35,323 nucleotides of DNA from GCA-002790615 sp964438025 (GCA_964438025.1 CAYTIK010000008.1:1-35323), one strand, 5' to 3'; counted from the first letter of the stretch, positions 1 through 7,744 are shown. Translations and numbers: made by a program. Notes: generated by a model not told the origin, from the sequence alone.

Positions 1-14
1 ACCTATTCGAGTCT

Positions 15-31
15 CACCAGTAAAACTGGTG
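15..31. other. Short perfect hairpin at the window edge
   Basis: CACCAG (15-20) and CTGGTG (26-31) pair perfectly around a TAAAA loop. No T-run follows, so I do not call it a terminator. The gene it belongs to lies left of the window. The rest of 1-95 shows no reading frame I can support. Confidence 0.35.
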
Positions 32-95
32 GATTACCTTCTGTTAAAAACTATTCAATATTTTTATTACGCCCCAAATGCCTCTTTTTGTCTAG

Positions 96-123
96 TTGAC
101 GGGCTTTTTAGCTCTGATAGAAT
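96..123 (+). promoter_or_regulatory. Sigma70-type promoter for the 186-aa protein
   Basis: TTGACG (96-101) lies 16 bp before TAGAAT (118-123), and a TG pair before the -10 makes it an extended -10. Transcription should start near 130, giving a leader of about 170 nt before the ATG at 302. Confidence 0.65.
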
Positions 124-301
124 TTAAGGAAGAATAAAACAATGGTCGACACTCGGTTCTTGAACCAGTGAAAGCTGCTAAAAGCGATTCTGAGCTTATC
201 CGGCAGCTACGCTTCAACGCAAGCACCTTAATAATTTCCGCCAGAGGCGGATCAGCCTATGGCTGAAAATAACTCTTAAATTAGAAAGGAAGGTGAACAT
301 T
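124..301 (+). promoter_or_regulatory. Long structured 5' leader with a possible 9-codon leader ORF
   Basis: Predicted untranslated leader. GGTTC/GAACC (155-159 with 162-166) forms one hairpin, and AGCTGC/GCAGCT (173-178 with 203-208) a longer one. A nine-codon frame (142-171) starts at an ATG placed 9 nt after AAGGAAG; it encodes MVDTRFLNQ. A CCGCC-AGA-GGCGG palindrome (238-250) follows. The leader matches no riboswitch I recognise; it could be regulatory or just a repeat-invaded spacer. Confidence 0.35.
238..250. repeat. CCGCC-AGA-GGCGG palindrome
   Basis: This 13-bp palindrome recurs in inverted orientation at 26626-26638 (CCGCC-TCT-GGCGG), and related CCGCC/GGCGG palindromes occur at 16253-16266 and 26611-26623. 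It belongs to a dispersed short palindrome family of this genome. Confidence 0.55.
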
Positions 302-862
302 ATGGAAGAAAATTTTGAAACCGACGAAGGAAAGACGAAACAATGGATCCAGGATAATCTCAGGATTATCATCAGCGTTTTGATTGTCATTGCCATCGCC
401 GCTGGAATTTATTCTTATTCCAAGAGGACTGAAGCTCCCTTAGTCAAAGATTCTAACCAAGTACTAGAAACAGCCGGTGAAGAAGAAATTCCCGTTATTT
501 TAGAAAATGGGAAAAACACTCGATTGGAAGCCACTGAAAAAACTGCAGTTTCCAGCCAAGAAACAGAACGGGCCTTCATTGAAATCGCTGCTAAAGGAGA
601 AGGCCGCACCCATCTAGCTCGCCGAGCGTTAGCGAACTATCTGGAAAAAAATCCTGACTCGTCCCTCTCTCCAGAACATAAAATCTATATTGAAGATTAC
701 CTCAGAAAAAATGCCGGTGGAAAAACTAGTCTCAATCCGGGAAGTTCAGTAGAATTTTCCAAAAACCTAATCCAAGATGCAATTTCTAAATCAAAAAATC
801 TTAATCAAAATCAGCTGAAGAATCTGCATAAATACGCCGTTCGAGTGCCATCTCTCACTTGA
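302..862 (+). CDS. Single-pass membrane-anchored hypothetical protein
   Basis: A 186-aa protein of unknown function. Residues 1-19 are polar, about 20-39 form one hydrophobic helix (anchor), and the rest is hydrophilic and probably outside the cell. The C-terminal half, from the ERAFIEIAAKGEG stretch near residue 88 to the end, is a helical block rich in charged and leucine residues. From memory it resembles the tail found with LysM domains in other CPR hypothetical proteins, but no LysM repeat is present here. I chose the ATG at 302 rather than the in-frame GTG at 293 because AGGAAGG (287-293) sits 8 nt upstream. It is a single-gene unit with its own promoter and terminator. Confidence 0.7.
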   Translation: MEENFETDEGKTKQWIQDNLRIIISVLIVIAIAAGIYSYSKRTEAPLVKDSNQVLETAGEEEIPVILENGKNTRLEATEKTAVSSQETERAFIEIAAKGEGRTHLARRALANYLEKNPDSSLSPEHKIYIEDYLRKNAGGKTSLNPGSSVEFSKNLIQDAISKSKNLNQNQLKNLHKYAVRVPSLT

Positions 863-932
863 TCTTTCCCTGAAGGAAAATAAAAATTCTACTGTTCTTT
901 TTTTCGCAAGTATATTATTACTTCTTAAAATA

Positions 933-966
933 GCAAAAACCCTTCGCTTCGGCAGAGGGTTTTTGC
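933..966. terminator. Bidirectional intrinsic terminator
   Basis: GCAAAAACCCT (933-943) pairs perfectly with AGGGTTTTTGC (956-966) over 11 bp. It lies between two converging genes (stops at 862 and 1012). The A/T tracts inside the stem can serve both directions. Confidence 0.8.
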
Positions 967-1011
967 GTTAAATAAAGGTCTCCATTGAGGACGGTCCTCA
1001 ATAAATTGATT

Positions 1012-1485
1012 CTAAAATTTCACTCTATCTCCTATTTTTATATCTAATTTATCCGCCAGACCGTCGTTAATTTCCAGGACTTTATCCGCCTCGCGTTCGG
1101 GTTTAATAAATTCCAGTTCTTTTTTCCGAGAAACGTTTTTGGCGATATGCACAACTTCATTGCCGCCAATCCAAATTATATCCAAATTAAAATTCATCTC
1201 CTTCATCCAAAAGGCATAGCGGCTTTTCTTATCAAAAACAAACAGCATGGCACAATTTCCACAAAGATCTTTTCGATTAGAAAGCCCCTGCTCTCTCCTG
1301 ATGGGATCAGCAGCTATTTCCGCTTGAAAAATATTATCTCCAATTTTAATTTCCCTAATTTCATTTTCCTGAAAGATTTTTTGTCTTTTTTCCAAAATAT
1401 CGCCACAAATAAAAAAAGCAGCTATCGAAAAAATTACGAGCAATCCCGCCAAAATTCGCCAATTAAAAGATTCCCCATTGAACAT
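1012..1485 (-). CDS. DUF192 family protein, membrane anchored
   Basis: A 157-aa protein with an N-terminal hydrophobic helix (about 9-29) and a DUF192 domain (about 44-157). Family landmarks are visible: EQGLSNR (65-71), the FWMKEM core (92-97) followed by LDIIWI (101-106), and the closing segment ending in IKIGDRVKF. DUF192 proteins are small beta-barrel-like proteins, often secreted or lipoproteins, with no settled function. The ATG at 1485 is 5 nt after the stop of the upstream phosphoglycosyltransferase gene, so the two are probably co-transcribed. Family call is firm; role is unknown. Confidence 0.85.
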   Translation of the reverse strand: MFNGESFNWRILAGLLVIFSIAAFFICGDILEKRQKIFQENEIREIKIGDNIFQAEIAADPIRREQGLSNRKDLCGNCAMLFVFDKKSRYAFWMKEMNFNLDIIWIGGNEVVHIAKNVSRKKELEFIKPEREADKVLEINDGLADKLDIKIGDRVKF

Positions 1486-1490
1486 ATTAT

Positions 1491-2522
1491 TTAAATTTGA
1501 GCAGAAAGTTTTTTTATTTTTTTTCTAACCAGCCAAAGAAAAACCAGCAGCAGCACAGCGGCGGCCAGCATTGTTAAGCTTTTGCCTAAAAATCGAGTAT
1601 TTAGCGCTATTAGCGAAAGTAAGACAGTTACAGAAAAGAAAAAAACATTCACTTTTAACGGCGACCAGCCCATTTCCAAAAGCTTAAAATGTAAATGCTT
1701 CTGATCTGGCTTAAAAATCGATTGGCCTTCTTGGATTCTTTCTCCGATGACCCATAAAAAATCCATGAGTGGCAAAAATAAAACCAGAATGGCGGTGGCA
1801 ATCTTAGTCCCGGAAAGAATAGCCAGGACAGCCAAACTAAAACCAAAAAATAGGGAACCTGAAGTTCCCGCTAAAATCTTAGCCGGATAAAAATTAAATG
1901 CCAAGAAGCCTAGCGCCACCCCGGCTAGCGCTATCGCTAAGATAGCTACTGGCGGCTGATTGACTTCCGGTTTAAGGCTCAAGAAAAAAATCGTCAGAGA
2001 GCAGATTAAGGTTATCCCGCCGGAAAGGCCGTCGACGCCATCCAGCCAATTTAACGCATTCATTAAAACTAAAATCCAAAACAAAGCTAGCAGGAAAGAA
2101 ATAATCAGACCTCCGCTTCCGGAAAAATCAATCACGCCCGCAGTCATAGGATTAGTAACATGTTCAATTCTGATGCCCCAGAAAAAAACTAGCCCAGCCA
2201 GAAAAATTTGAAAAAACAAAAGCGCTTTCCAGGCAATCTCTTTTATGTCGTCGCGGATCCCTACAATTAAAATCAGCGCCAGTGATAGAAATAGGCCCTT
2301 AATTTCCCAGGATAAAAATAAATTCTGGTCCAGAATTAGTGTCAGAATAAAGGCTGCAATCATAGCCATTCCCCCAATACGTAGCGCCTTAGCTTTACCG
2401 GTCAAATGCCTCGATTCTTTTCTCCCTTGCCAGGAAATTTTTTTTGCCAAAGGAAAAATAAGCCAAATAAAAAAGACTGCAAGAAAAAAGGCCAAAAAGA
2501 ACGGAATGATGAATTTTCCCAT
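1491..2522 (-). CDS. MraY/WecA-family undecaprenyl-phosphate sugar-1-phosphate transferase
   Basis: A 343-aa polytopic membrane enzyme with about ten hydrophobic helices. Family members transfer a sugar-1-phosphate from a UDP-sugar to undecaprenyl phosphate, the first step of wall or surface glycan assembly. Visible motifs: RIGGMAM (48-54), the DD pair (91-92), NWLDGVDGL (158-166), PLMDF (251-255) and the cytoplasmic DQKHLHF (273-279). The last motif has Phe where many WecA/TagO relatives have a third His. Sequence style suggests the WecA/TagO branch (GlcNAc-1-P) rather than MraY, but the sugar cannot be read directly. Its ATG overlaps the preceding GT2 stop by one base (TAATG), so translation is coupled. 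Confidence 0.85.
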   Translation of the reverse strand: MGKFIIPFFLAFFLAVFFIWLIFPLAKKISWQGRKESRHLTGKAKALRIGGMAMIAAFILTLILDQNLFLSWEIKGLFLSLALILIVGIRDDIKEIAWKALLFFQIFLAGLVFFWGIRIEHVTNPMTAGVIDFSGSGGLIISFLLALFWILVLMNALNWLDGVDGLSGGITLICSLTIFFLSLKPEVNQPPVAILAIALAGVALGFLAFNFYPAKILAGTSGSLFFGFSLAVLAILSGTKIATAILVLFLPLMDFLWVIGERIQEGQSIFKPDQKHLHFKLLEMGWSPLKVNVFFFSVTVLLSLIALNTRFLGKSLTMLAAAVLLLVFLWLVRKKIKKLSAQI

Positions 2523-4213
2523 TATTTTCTTATTTTTTCAGTTACCCAAAATTCTCCGAAATATTTGCCTAAGAGCAGCCGCGTCTGAGAATCAATGGCT
2601 GGCATAGCCCCTAAAAAAGGAGCGATGATTGGCACTAAAACCCACTGCACCAGCATATAAACATTTTTCCAGCGAGAATATTTTTGCGGGCGCGGCGGCA
2701 ATAAAAGGAAGCTTAACGACATGGAAACAACTAAGCCCAGCATGGCCAAATTCATCAGCCAGCGGGTAATCAAAGGCAGATTATGGGCTAAAACGCTCTG
2801 ATTAAATTGTTCGCCGCCGATAATCAGCGGCACCCAGCCCAAGATCGCTAAAATAAAAGGTGCAGTGGCCCAGGAATGATGGCCTTCCAGCATTTCAAAA
2901 GCCACTTTGGCTTTTTGCCTCAAGCTTATTTTTTTGTTGGGCCAGATCGCCCGCATGATGATAGGAAAATTTTCAATTCCATAAGCCCAGCGCCTTTTCT
3001 GCCTATATTGGTTGGCAATTGTTTTCCAATAATTTTCCGCTAAAACTGCATCGAGCGAGATCGGCAGATAAATCGGCTTGACCTGATAATCTCCGTTATA
3101 ATAAGTGAAACATTTCCAATAAATAATCGAGTCTTCGCTGATCATATTGACCGGCCAAAAATCTACCTTGACTAAGGTGTCAAAGGGCTCACTATGCGAG
3201 GAAAAAGTCACCATGCCTTCCGACCGCGTGCTTTGAAAAATATGCCAAAAACTGGAACTGGTAACGATCACTCGCACAAAAGCATTGGTATCCCATAAAT
3301 TATTGTGATACATCGGCAGCGGCTGGTAGCTTTTTTGCAACCGCTTGGGATCAGTAATATATTCATAAGTCAACGCGGCAAAATATTGCGGGTGCGCTAC
3401 GCTGTCGCAATCAAAATTGGAAAAAATAACTTTTTGGAAATCCACGTTTTTAGTTTTCAGATATTGCTCCATTTTTCTCGCAGCGAAAGTTGCATTTGAG
3501 CCTTTGGCTTTCATTTCCCCGTCTTTAACCTGGTGCGTCGTTACAATAAAATCGCGAAAAATTCCGGCAAATTTATTTTTCAAATAATTGGCTTTTTTTA
3601 ACCGGCTTTTTTCCGGTTCGCGCTCTTCCGTAGCCAATAATAGAATTATCTGCTTTTGCGGAAAATTAGCTTCTGCAATTGACCGGATGGACGGTTCAAT
3701 TATTTCCGCTGGCTCACCAGCCGTAGGCAGCATCACGACATGGACAATTTCTTTCCAATCCCAAATTTGTTCCCGGATTTTTTCAATTTTTTCCACTTCT
3801 TTCAAATATTTTTTCTGTTCCCAGATAGCCTCTTTTAAAATTCTTGTTTCTGCCAAAGACAGGCTGTTTTTTTCTTTGAGCGCTTGCGTCATTGATTGGA
3901 TTTTCTTCCGAATAATTTCCTCAAAGGCTGCCGGATTTTTAATATTTTGGCATCTTTCCCACCAATCAATCCCCTTGCCTCTTTTAAGCTTTTGATAGCC
4001 AGCGATGGAATAAGAGGCAATGAAAATGGTCCGAAAGATCCAATACACATCGAAAACTATCACAAAAACAGCTACCCAGACTGGTAAGAAAAAAGAAAGC
4101 ACAAACATACCAATAAAAGTCATCCAGGTCAAAATTCCGGGAATCATTTCTAATATCCGCTGTATTCTCTTTTCTTTTTTCCTGGCGACTTTGGGATCGG
4201 GGAAGTTAAACAT
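2522..4213 (-). CDS. Membrane GT2 family glycosyltransferase
   Basis: A 563-aa protein. Two hydrophobic helices lie at about 25-62, a charged helical stretch follows, then a cytoplasmic GT-A domain from about 155, then several C-terminal membrane helices from about 430. Catalytic landmarks of processive or cellulose-synthase-like GT2 enzymes are present: a DCD (268-270, nucleotide-sugar/metal site), SED (359-361, base) and QYRQKRRW (402-409, the QxxRW-type acceptor motif). It probably builds or exports a surface polysaccharide. It heads an operon with the phosphoglycosyltransferase and DUF192 genes. The polymer and sugar are unknown. Confidence 0.8.
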   Translation of the reverse strand: MFNFPDPKVARKKEKRIQRILEMIPGILTWMTFIGMFVLSFFLPVWVAVFVIVFDVYWIFRTIFIASYSIAGYQKLKRGKGIDWWERCQNIKNPAAFEEIIRKKIQSMTQALKEKNSLSLAETRILKEAIWEQKKYLKEVEKIEKIREQIWDWKEIVHVVMLPTAGEPAEIIEPSIRSIAEANFPQKQIILLLATEEREPEKSRLKKANYLKNKFAGIFRDFIVTTHQVKDGEMKAKGSNATFAARKMEQYLKTKNVDFQKVIFSNFDCDSVAHPQYFAALTYEYITDPKRLQKSYQPLPMYHNNLWDTNAFVRVIVTSSSFWHIFQSTRSEGMVTFSSHSEPFDTLVKVDFWPVNMISEDSIIYWKCFTYYNGDYQVKPIYLPISLDAVLAENYWKTIANQYRQKRRWAYGIENFPIIMRAIWPNKKISLRQKAKVAFEMLEGHHSWATAPFILAILGWVPLIIGGEQFNQSVLAHNLPLITRWLMNLAMLGLVVSMSLSFLLLPPRPQKYSRWKNVYMLVQWVLVPIIAPFLGAMPAIDSQTRLLLGKYFGEFWVTEKIRK

Positions 4214-4216
4214 GGA

Positions 4217-4648
4217 TTAATAATTAATCAAAATTATGCTTAAAGAATAAATCATCAGATTGATTTGCATCATTAAAGTTGCCATCAACAGCAGGTAACT
4301 GACAATCCTTTCTCCTTTTTTGTAGCTATAAATGGCCAATATGGTATTTATCAGAAAAAGGAACAGGCCGACGAGCGGAATACTAAAAACTTGCCAATAG
4401 CTGCCTTTCAAATCTACTCCGAAATAAACATTATAGTGTAAAATAATCGGAAAACCCACCGGTTGGATAAGTAATTTAAGAATCAGCCAATTGGCCAGAT
4501 TGGCAATCAAAGTCAAAATTAACAGCCAAAAGATGATAGCATTTTTAAAACATTCCTGAATAAAAAAAGACTTCAGATGAGAAATCAAGCCTTTTTTTAT
4601 AACTTTTGTTTTTTCGTTTATGTTAATCATCGAAAAATTTACCCTCAT
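4217..4648 (-). CDS. Small polytopic membrane protein, unknown
   Basis: A 143-aa protein with three clear hydrophobic segments (around residues 30-60, 80-105 and 112-140). It ends 3 nt before the GT2 gene start, which suggests the same operon. An open frame extends upstream to 4723, but that extension reads through a GC-rich palindromic repeat and gives an implausible Pro/Arg/Ala-rich leader. The ATG at 4648 has GGGAGAA about 6 nt upstream; a second ATG at 4630 with GAGGG upstream is possible. No family is recognised. Confidence 0.6.
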   Translation of the reverse strand: MRVNFSMININEKTKVIKKGLISHLKSFFIQECFKNAIIFWLLILTLIANLANWLILKLLIQPVGFPIILHYNVYFGVDLKGSYWQVFSIPLVGLFLFLINTILAIYSYKKGERIVSYLLLMATLMMQINLMIYSLSIILINY

Positions 4649-4668
4649 ACCAATTCTCCCGCCACGAC

Positions 4669-4722
4669 AGGACCCCGCCCGCTCCGCCAAAGCTTTAGCG
4701 GGGCGAGCCAAAGGCGGTGGCA
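4669..4722. repeat. GC-rich palindromic intergenic repeat
   Basis: A GC-rich block in AT-rich DNA, built from interlocking CCGCC/GGCGG and CCGC-TAAAGC palindromic pieces. It is bounded by GCCACG-like and GGCGGTGG-like ends. It belongs with the other short palindromes of this window. The spacer 4723-4816 holds nothing else I can support. Confidence 0.5.
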
Positions 4723-4816
4723 ATAAGGATTTGTGTAATATAAAATTACAAAACGAAGCCGCTTAACAACTCTAGTTTGTGCTACGTATAATTTTGTCAG
4801 AATTGGTGCGGGGGCC

Positions 4817-5416
4817 TTACTTCCTAGTCGCCATAAAGCGTTTCAGCCAGGGAATTTTATTGATAACTTCTTCGTGTGGCCCTTCCAAAAAATCCAGAAT
4901 GAACTTGTCCAGCATATTTAACCGATATTTAAATTCTTCTCCGTTCATCAGTACAAAATCGACTTCCTTGCCGATTTCCGCTTCCAGACAGCCCATCAGA
5001 TTTTTCAACTTGGCGCGGCTGATGCCGTCGCCTACTAAAATCATATCCGCCTTGCTTTTGGCATAATTGATGAAACCCCCGCTGATGACGGCTAATTTTA
5101 CATTGCCGATATTTTTAACTCGGTCTAAGCTGCCCGATTGGGGATGGACATTGTCTTTGGCAATCAAATTTTTCAGTTCCGGATAAAAAACAAATCCTTG
5201 ATTCAAATAATAGGCCATTTTCCCTTTGTACGTTTTTTTGAAAAGAAATCTGAATTTATTTAAATTTTCCAGCTCTTTTCTGGTTTTGCGGCGGTTTAGC
5301 ATGTTTCTTTGAGCTACTTCCGTTATTTCGTAATGCTGTTCCGGGTTATGCAAAAAAAATCTCAAAATCCGCGTTTTTTCTTTCGAACCGAAAAGATACT
5401 CTAAAATATCCGACAT
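4817..5416 (-). CDS. Winged-helix plus nucleotidyltransferase-like regulator, unknown role
   Basis: A 199-aa protein. The first 80 residues look like a winged-helix DNA-binding domain: MSDILEYLFGSKEKTRILRF starts the first helix, and a basic helix (NRRKTRKELENL) is a likely recognition element. The second half resembles a minimal nucleotidyltransferase-like fold (LAVISGGFINYAKSKADMIL, then LVGDGI), without a clear GSxxxGE catalytic signature. Similar wHTH/NTase-like proteins are common in CPR genomes. The frame is open upstream to 5599, but the extension begins at a weak context and lacks domain features, so I start at 5416. No Shine-Dalgarno is visible. Confidence 0.65.
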   Translation of the reverse strand: MSDILEYLFGSKEKTRILRFFLHNPEQHYEITEVAQRNMLNRRKTRKELENLNKFRFLFKKTYKGKMAYYLNQGFVFYPELKNLIAKDNVHPQSGSLDRVKNIGNVKLAVISGGFINYAKSKADMILVGDGISRAKLKNLMGCLEAEIGKEVDFVLMNGEEFKYRLNMLDKFILDFLEGPHEEVINKIPWLKRFMATRK

Positions 5417-5603
5417 GGGTTTGGCTTTAATGATTAAATAATCGCTTAAATTGGCTAAATATAGGCCACTTTTTACTAAATCCGGATGCTTGCCTAATTG
5501 CTTTAAGTATAATGGCAGATAGTTAAAAAGTAAAGACAAGCTTGCTGACGGCTTTGGACTTATCGTAAACGCGATTTTTGCTATTTTCAAATGTACCACG
5601 AAA

Positions 5604-5630
5604 CTACGGCCGTCGGATTATGAGTGGTTT
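5604..5630. repeat. 27-bp repeat with ACGGCCGT core, copy 1
   Basis: This 27-bp stretch is identical to 6413-6439. Only the right half of the copy-2 palindrome is conserved here: the left arm CATAATCC is missing. Confidence 0.75.
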
Positions 5631-5655
5631 TACATTGTGCCCTAAAAATACCTTT

Positions 5656-5695
5656 AATGCTTTTTTAGCATGCGACCGCTTGTTAAAAAAGCATT
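5656..5695. terminator. 15-bp inverted repeat, probable terminator
   Basis: AATGCTTTTTTAGCA (5656-5670) pairs with TGTTAAAAAAGCATT (5681-5695) with one mismatch and a 10-nt loop. It lies 58 bp past the stop of the leftward ORF-3-like gene and upstream of the next leftward gene. It could terminate transcription or be a mobile palindrome. Confidence 0.45.
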
Positions 5696-5752
5696 CGAAG
5701 TTTTTACGTAATTCAATATATAATTATTCTTTTTTTTGAAGTTTTGTTGAAG

Positions 5753-6355
5753 TCAGATTCCAATGGTTTTTAATCTAACTTTAGGATTATCAAATATAAC
5801 TTCCTCCGGATTAAATTCTTCCGGATTGAAATTTTCATCCCCGACCCAATCCACGATATCTTTATATTCCGAATGGTTGGGATTTTTGAGTATTTCCAAT
5901 TTCTCATAGTATCCCCAAATAGCTCCACTATCTTCAAAGGGACAAGTCATTTTTCCCGCTACGCAAATTGGGTATTTTTTACCGCTTTCTTTTGGTAATA
6001 TTTTTTCTAAAATTACCGGGTGCTCCCAATTGTCGCCAAAATCATAATCGTAATTCATCTTTTCAAATCTTGAAAACCAATCTTTTATTTTTTCTTTCCA
6101 TCCGGGCAAAACTTCCCTGAAACCATCGGGATCTGGAATACCGATATGTTGCCTACCGCGAAGTTTTCCTTTTGAAATAACAGTCGTAAATTCGTGCAGG
6201 TGGCAATCTTCCCAGCCCATCGCATCCTGGATAGCAACATGCAAATCCCAAAAAGAATAATTTTCCGGAACTTGAATTCTTCTCCAAATCGGCGGTTTGG
6301 AATCTTTCAAAACAATTCTGAATTGATAGACATTTTGATATTTTTCTTTTTTCAT
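5753..6355 (-). CDS. Plasmid pRiA4b ORF-3-like family protein
   Basis: A 200-aa protein matching the pRiA4b ORF-3-like family (PF07929). Landmarks are VYQFRIVLKDSKPPIWRRI near the N-terminus, DLHVAIQDAMGWEDCHLHEF, NYDYDFGDNWEH in the middle, and YPICVAGKMTCPFEDSG with the paired cysteines. The biochemical role of the family is not established; members occur on plasmids and in accessory regions. I start at the ATG at 6355; the longer open frame begins with TTG at 6400 and adds an unrelated leader. No Shine-Dalgarno is seen. It is the left border of an accessory island. Confidence 0.85.
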   Translation of the reverse strand: MKKEKYQNVYQFRIVLKDSKPPIWRRIQVPENYSFWDLHVAIQDAMGWEDCHLHEFTTVISKGKLRGRQHIGIPDPDGFREVLPGWKEKIKDWFSRFEKMNYDYDFGDNWEHPVILEKILPKESGKKYPICVAGKMTCPFEDSGAIWGYYEKLEILKNPNHSEYKDIVDWVGDENFNPEEFNPEEVIFDNPKVRLKTIGI

Positions 6356-6405
6356 AGCTATTGATAAAAAAATTATATGCCTACAATTAAATTTATCCAA
6401 TGTAT

Positions 6406-6439
6406 CATAATCCTACGGCCGTCGGATTATGAGTGGTTT
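6406..6439. repeat. 27-bp repeat copy 2, with complete palindrome
   Basis: CATAATCC (6406-6413) pairs with GGATTATG (6424-6431) around an ACGGCCGT core, a near-perfect 26-bp palindrome. Bases 6413-6439 are identical to 5604-5630. The stop codon of the AbrB-like gene (6438-6440) lies at its right edge. The two copies bracket the ORF-3-like gene. Confidence 0.75.
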
Positions 6440-6617
6440 ATTTTTTCCAGTCGGAAATAATAATTTTCTTTCCGCCGAATTTTTTGACAATCAGTTTCTG
6501 CCGTTCCTTCCAGCCGAATTCCCGAATGATTTCAATGGGAATCGTGACACACAGGCTCTTTCTGCCTAATTTAGTCAGCTTTCTAATTTGACTCTCATTT
6601 TGCGCGCGTTTAGCCAT
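6438..6617 (-). CDS. AbrB/SpoVT-type (looped-hinge helix) DNA-binding protein
   Basis: A 59-aa protein. The sequence KLTKLGRKSLCVTIPIEII, then REFGWKERQKLIVKKFG, and the closing KKIIISDW are typical of the SpoVT/AbrB (MazE-like) fold, in which two short chains interlock to bind DNA. Such proteins act as transition-state regulators or as antitoxins. No toxin gene directly adjoins it, but DUF3800 genes follow upstream on the same strand. The ATG at 6617 follows a GTATGTAAT repeat region shared with the second DUF3800 gene. No Shine-Dalgarno is visible, so it may be translated from a leaderless transcript. Confidence 0.8.
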   Translation of the reverse strand: MAKRAQNESQIRKLTKLGRKSLCVTIPIEIIREFGWKERQKLIVKKFGGKKIIISDWKK

Positions 6618-6626
6618 ATATTTTTT

Positions 6627-6679
6627 ATTACATACCGAATTACGTAATTTTTACCCGCCTTTGGAGGGAAGTATGTAAT
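6627..6679 (-). promoter_or_regulatory. Operator-like repeats upstream of the AbrB-like gene
   Basis: ATTACATAC (6627-6635) and GTATGTAAT (6671-6679) form an inverted pair, with a perfect 12-bp palindrome AATTACGTAATT (6638-6649) between them. On the minus strand TGTAAT (6627-6632) is a possible -10, 9 nt before the ATG. A 20-odd-bp part recurs with few changes upstream of the DUF3800 gene at 9471. Confidence 0.45.
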
Positions 6680-6766
6680 TAATTTATTACTAGCAATTTA
6701 GTTTAGTCAACGACTGTCCTCGACTAGGCTCTTATAAAGCAAATTTGGCAGGCTGTGGATAACTAT

Positions 6767-6794
6767 TTGAAATATTTGTCAAGTATGGTAGTAT
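6767..6794 (+). promoter_or_regulatory. Promoter of candidate small RNA 1
   Basis: TTGAAA (6767-6772), a 16-bp spacer and TAGTAT (6789-6794), preceded by TATGG (extended -10 style). The spacer and an upstream ATAAAGCAAATTT (6734-6746) recur at the second unit (8706-8767) with similar spacing. Confidence 0.55.
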
Positions 6795-6800
6795 TAATTT

Positions 6801-6851
6801 GGATCGGGGTGTCACCCGGTCGGTAAAGGGTTCCTGAAAAGGGACTTTTTA
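6801..6851 (+). ncRNA. Candidate small RNA 1, convergent with a DUF3800 gene
   Basis: Predicted 50-nt transcript. GATCGGG (6802-6808) pairs with CCCGGTC (6815-6821). A second hairpin (6825-6834 with 6841-6850, loop TGAAAA) ends in a T tract and stops at the stop codon of the DUF3800 gene at 6852. Several G-T pairs make the terminator weak. No open frame is present. It may instead be a 3'-end regulatory element. Confidence 0.4.
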
Positions 6852-7592
6852 TTATGGAAAAATTTTTAATCCATATCCATTATATTTACCCGAATTATCA
6901 CAGTAAATTTTATCCTTTATGATTTCAAATGGAATATATGGTTCTTCGGAATTTAAAACATGCCTAGCCAAGGGATAGGCGCACAAATCGGCTATTTGCA
7001 AACCATTGATATTATCCTTTTTATAAAATGATTCAAATGATCCTATTCTTCTTTTTATCCTGTCAGAAGAAACAAAATAAGTTCCTGTATCCAATATTGT
7101 GTTATACTGATCTAATAATTGCTGATCTTCTCTTTTTCCTCTTTTTTCAATTCTGATATCAACTACGGCATTATTATCAACCTTATCTAAATAAAAAATT
7201 AACCTTTCAATAATAAAAGCTAGTGATACAACATAAGGATCCTTAGCCCCTTTGCCATACTTTTTGATATGTCGGTCTTTATTAACTCCTGAACCAATAA
7301 TCGTAAACTTTCTTTTTTTCATAATTTCATTCAACCTGTCATAAAATTTTTTCTTTTTTTCAATATCAAAAAGTATCTGAAATGCGCCTTCGCATTTTCT
7401 TATTTCCCTTGAATGTAAAATAACTTCCGTCGTTCCAAAAAATTCCATTTTAAATTCTCCGATTTCCGCCTCCATTTTCATTAATTCATTTTCATCAAAC
7501 AAGCATCCCGCCAATAAAAATAACGGGAAATTTTGATCCACAAAAGAAAGTCCATGATCACCCGTTTCGTCTAAATAAAAATAGTATTTCAT
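6852..7592 (-). CDS. DUF3800 domain protein (first)
   Basis: A 246-aa protein of the DUF3800 family (PF12686). The N-terminal YFYLDETGDHG carries the family Asp-Glu-[ST]-Gly signature. A middle HSREIRK, VDIRIEKRG and the late NGLQIADLCAYPLAR (QxADl segment) also fit; these conserved acidic positions resemble an RNase H-like active site, though that is inference. DUF3800 genes are frequent on mobile elements and near defence genes, with function unsettled. The gene starts 2 nt after a fossil methyltransferase tail, so it was probably the last gene of a restriction-modification operon. A candidate RNA unit runs into its 3' end. Confidence 0.85.
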   Translation of the reverse strand: MKYYFYLDETGDHGLSFVDQNFPLFLLAGCLFDENELMKMEAEIGEFKMEFFGTTEVILHSREIRKCEGAFQILFDIEKKKKFYDRLNEIMKKRKFTIIGSGVNKDRHIKKYGKGAKDPYVVSLAFIIERLIFYLDKVDNNAVVDIRIEKRGKREDQQLLDQYNTILDTGTYFVSSDRIKRRIGSFESFYKKDNINGLQIADLCAYPLARHVLNSEEPYIPFEIIKDKIYCDNSGKYNGYGLKIFP

Positions 7593-7594
7593 AT

Positions 7595-7744
7595 TTATTT
7601 TCCTTCCACAATTTTTATCTCCTCCTCTGTCAAGCCGTAAAGTTCATAGACTTTTTGATCAATCACTTTGTCCATTTTTTCTATTTCTGCCTTAACAGAA
7701 TTCCATTTATCGGAATTTTTGGGAATTAACTTTTGCTTATTCCT
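7595..7744 (-). pseudogene. C-terminal fossil of a type IIG/N6-adenine methyltransferase-like R-M protein
   Basis: A 49-codon open stretch that follows an in-frame stop (7745-7747) and has no start codon. Its end, KVIDQKVYELYGLTEEEIKI, resembles the extreme C-terminus of Eco57I-like or TaqI-like restriction-modification enzymes. It is followed after 2 nt by the DUF3800 gene. A short N-terminal-like fragment at 8577-8657 may be the other end of the same lost gene. The call rests on recall of the tail motif only. Confidence 0.45.

Noticed and set aside
1..40. tRNA or tmRNA 3' end at the window edge (TTCGAGT loop)
   Set aside because: The bases around TTCGAGT do not form a T stem and no acceptor pairing or CCA fits.
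4649..4723. N-terminal extension of the small membrane protein
   Set aside because: It translates a GC-rich palindromic repeat; a better start with a ribosome site is at 4648.
5417..5599. N-terminal extension of the winged-helix protein
   Set aside because: No family features and no better start; the domain begins at 5416.
6801..6851. Riboswitch call for the RNA-like units
   Set aside because: No gene follows in the rightward direction; the units end against a convergent gene and carry no aptamer pattern I recognise.
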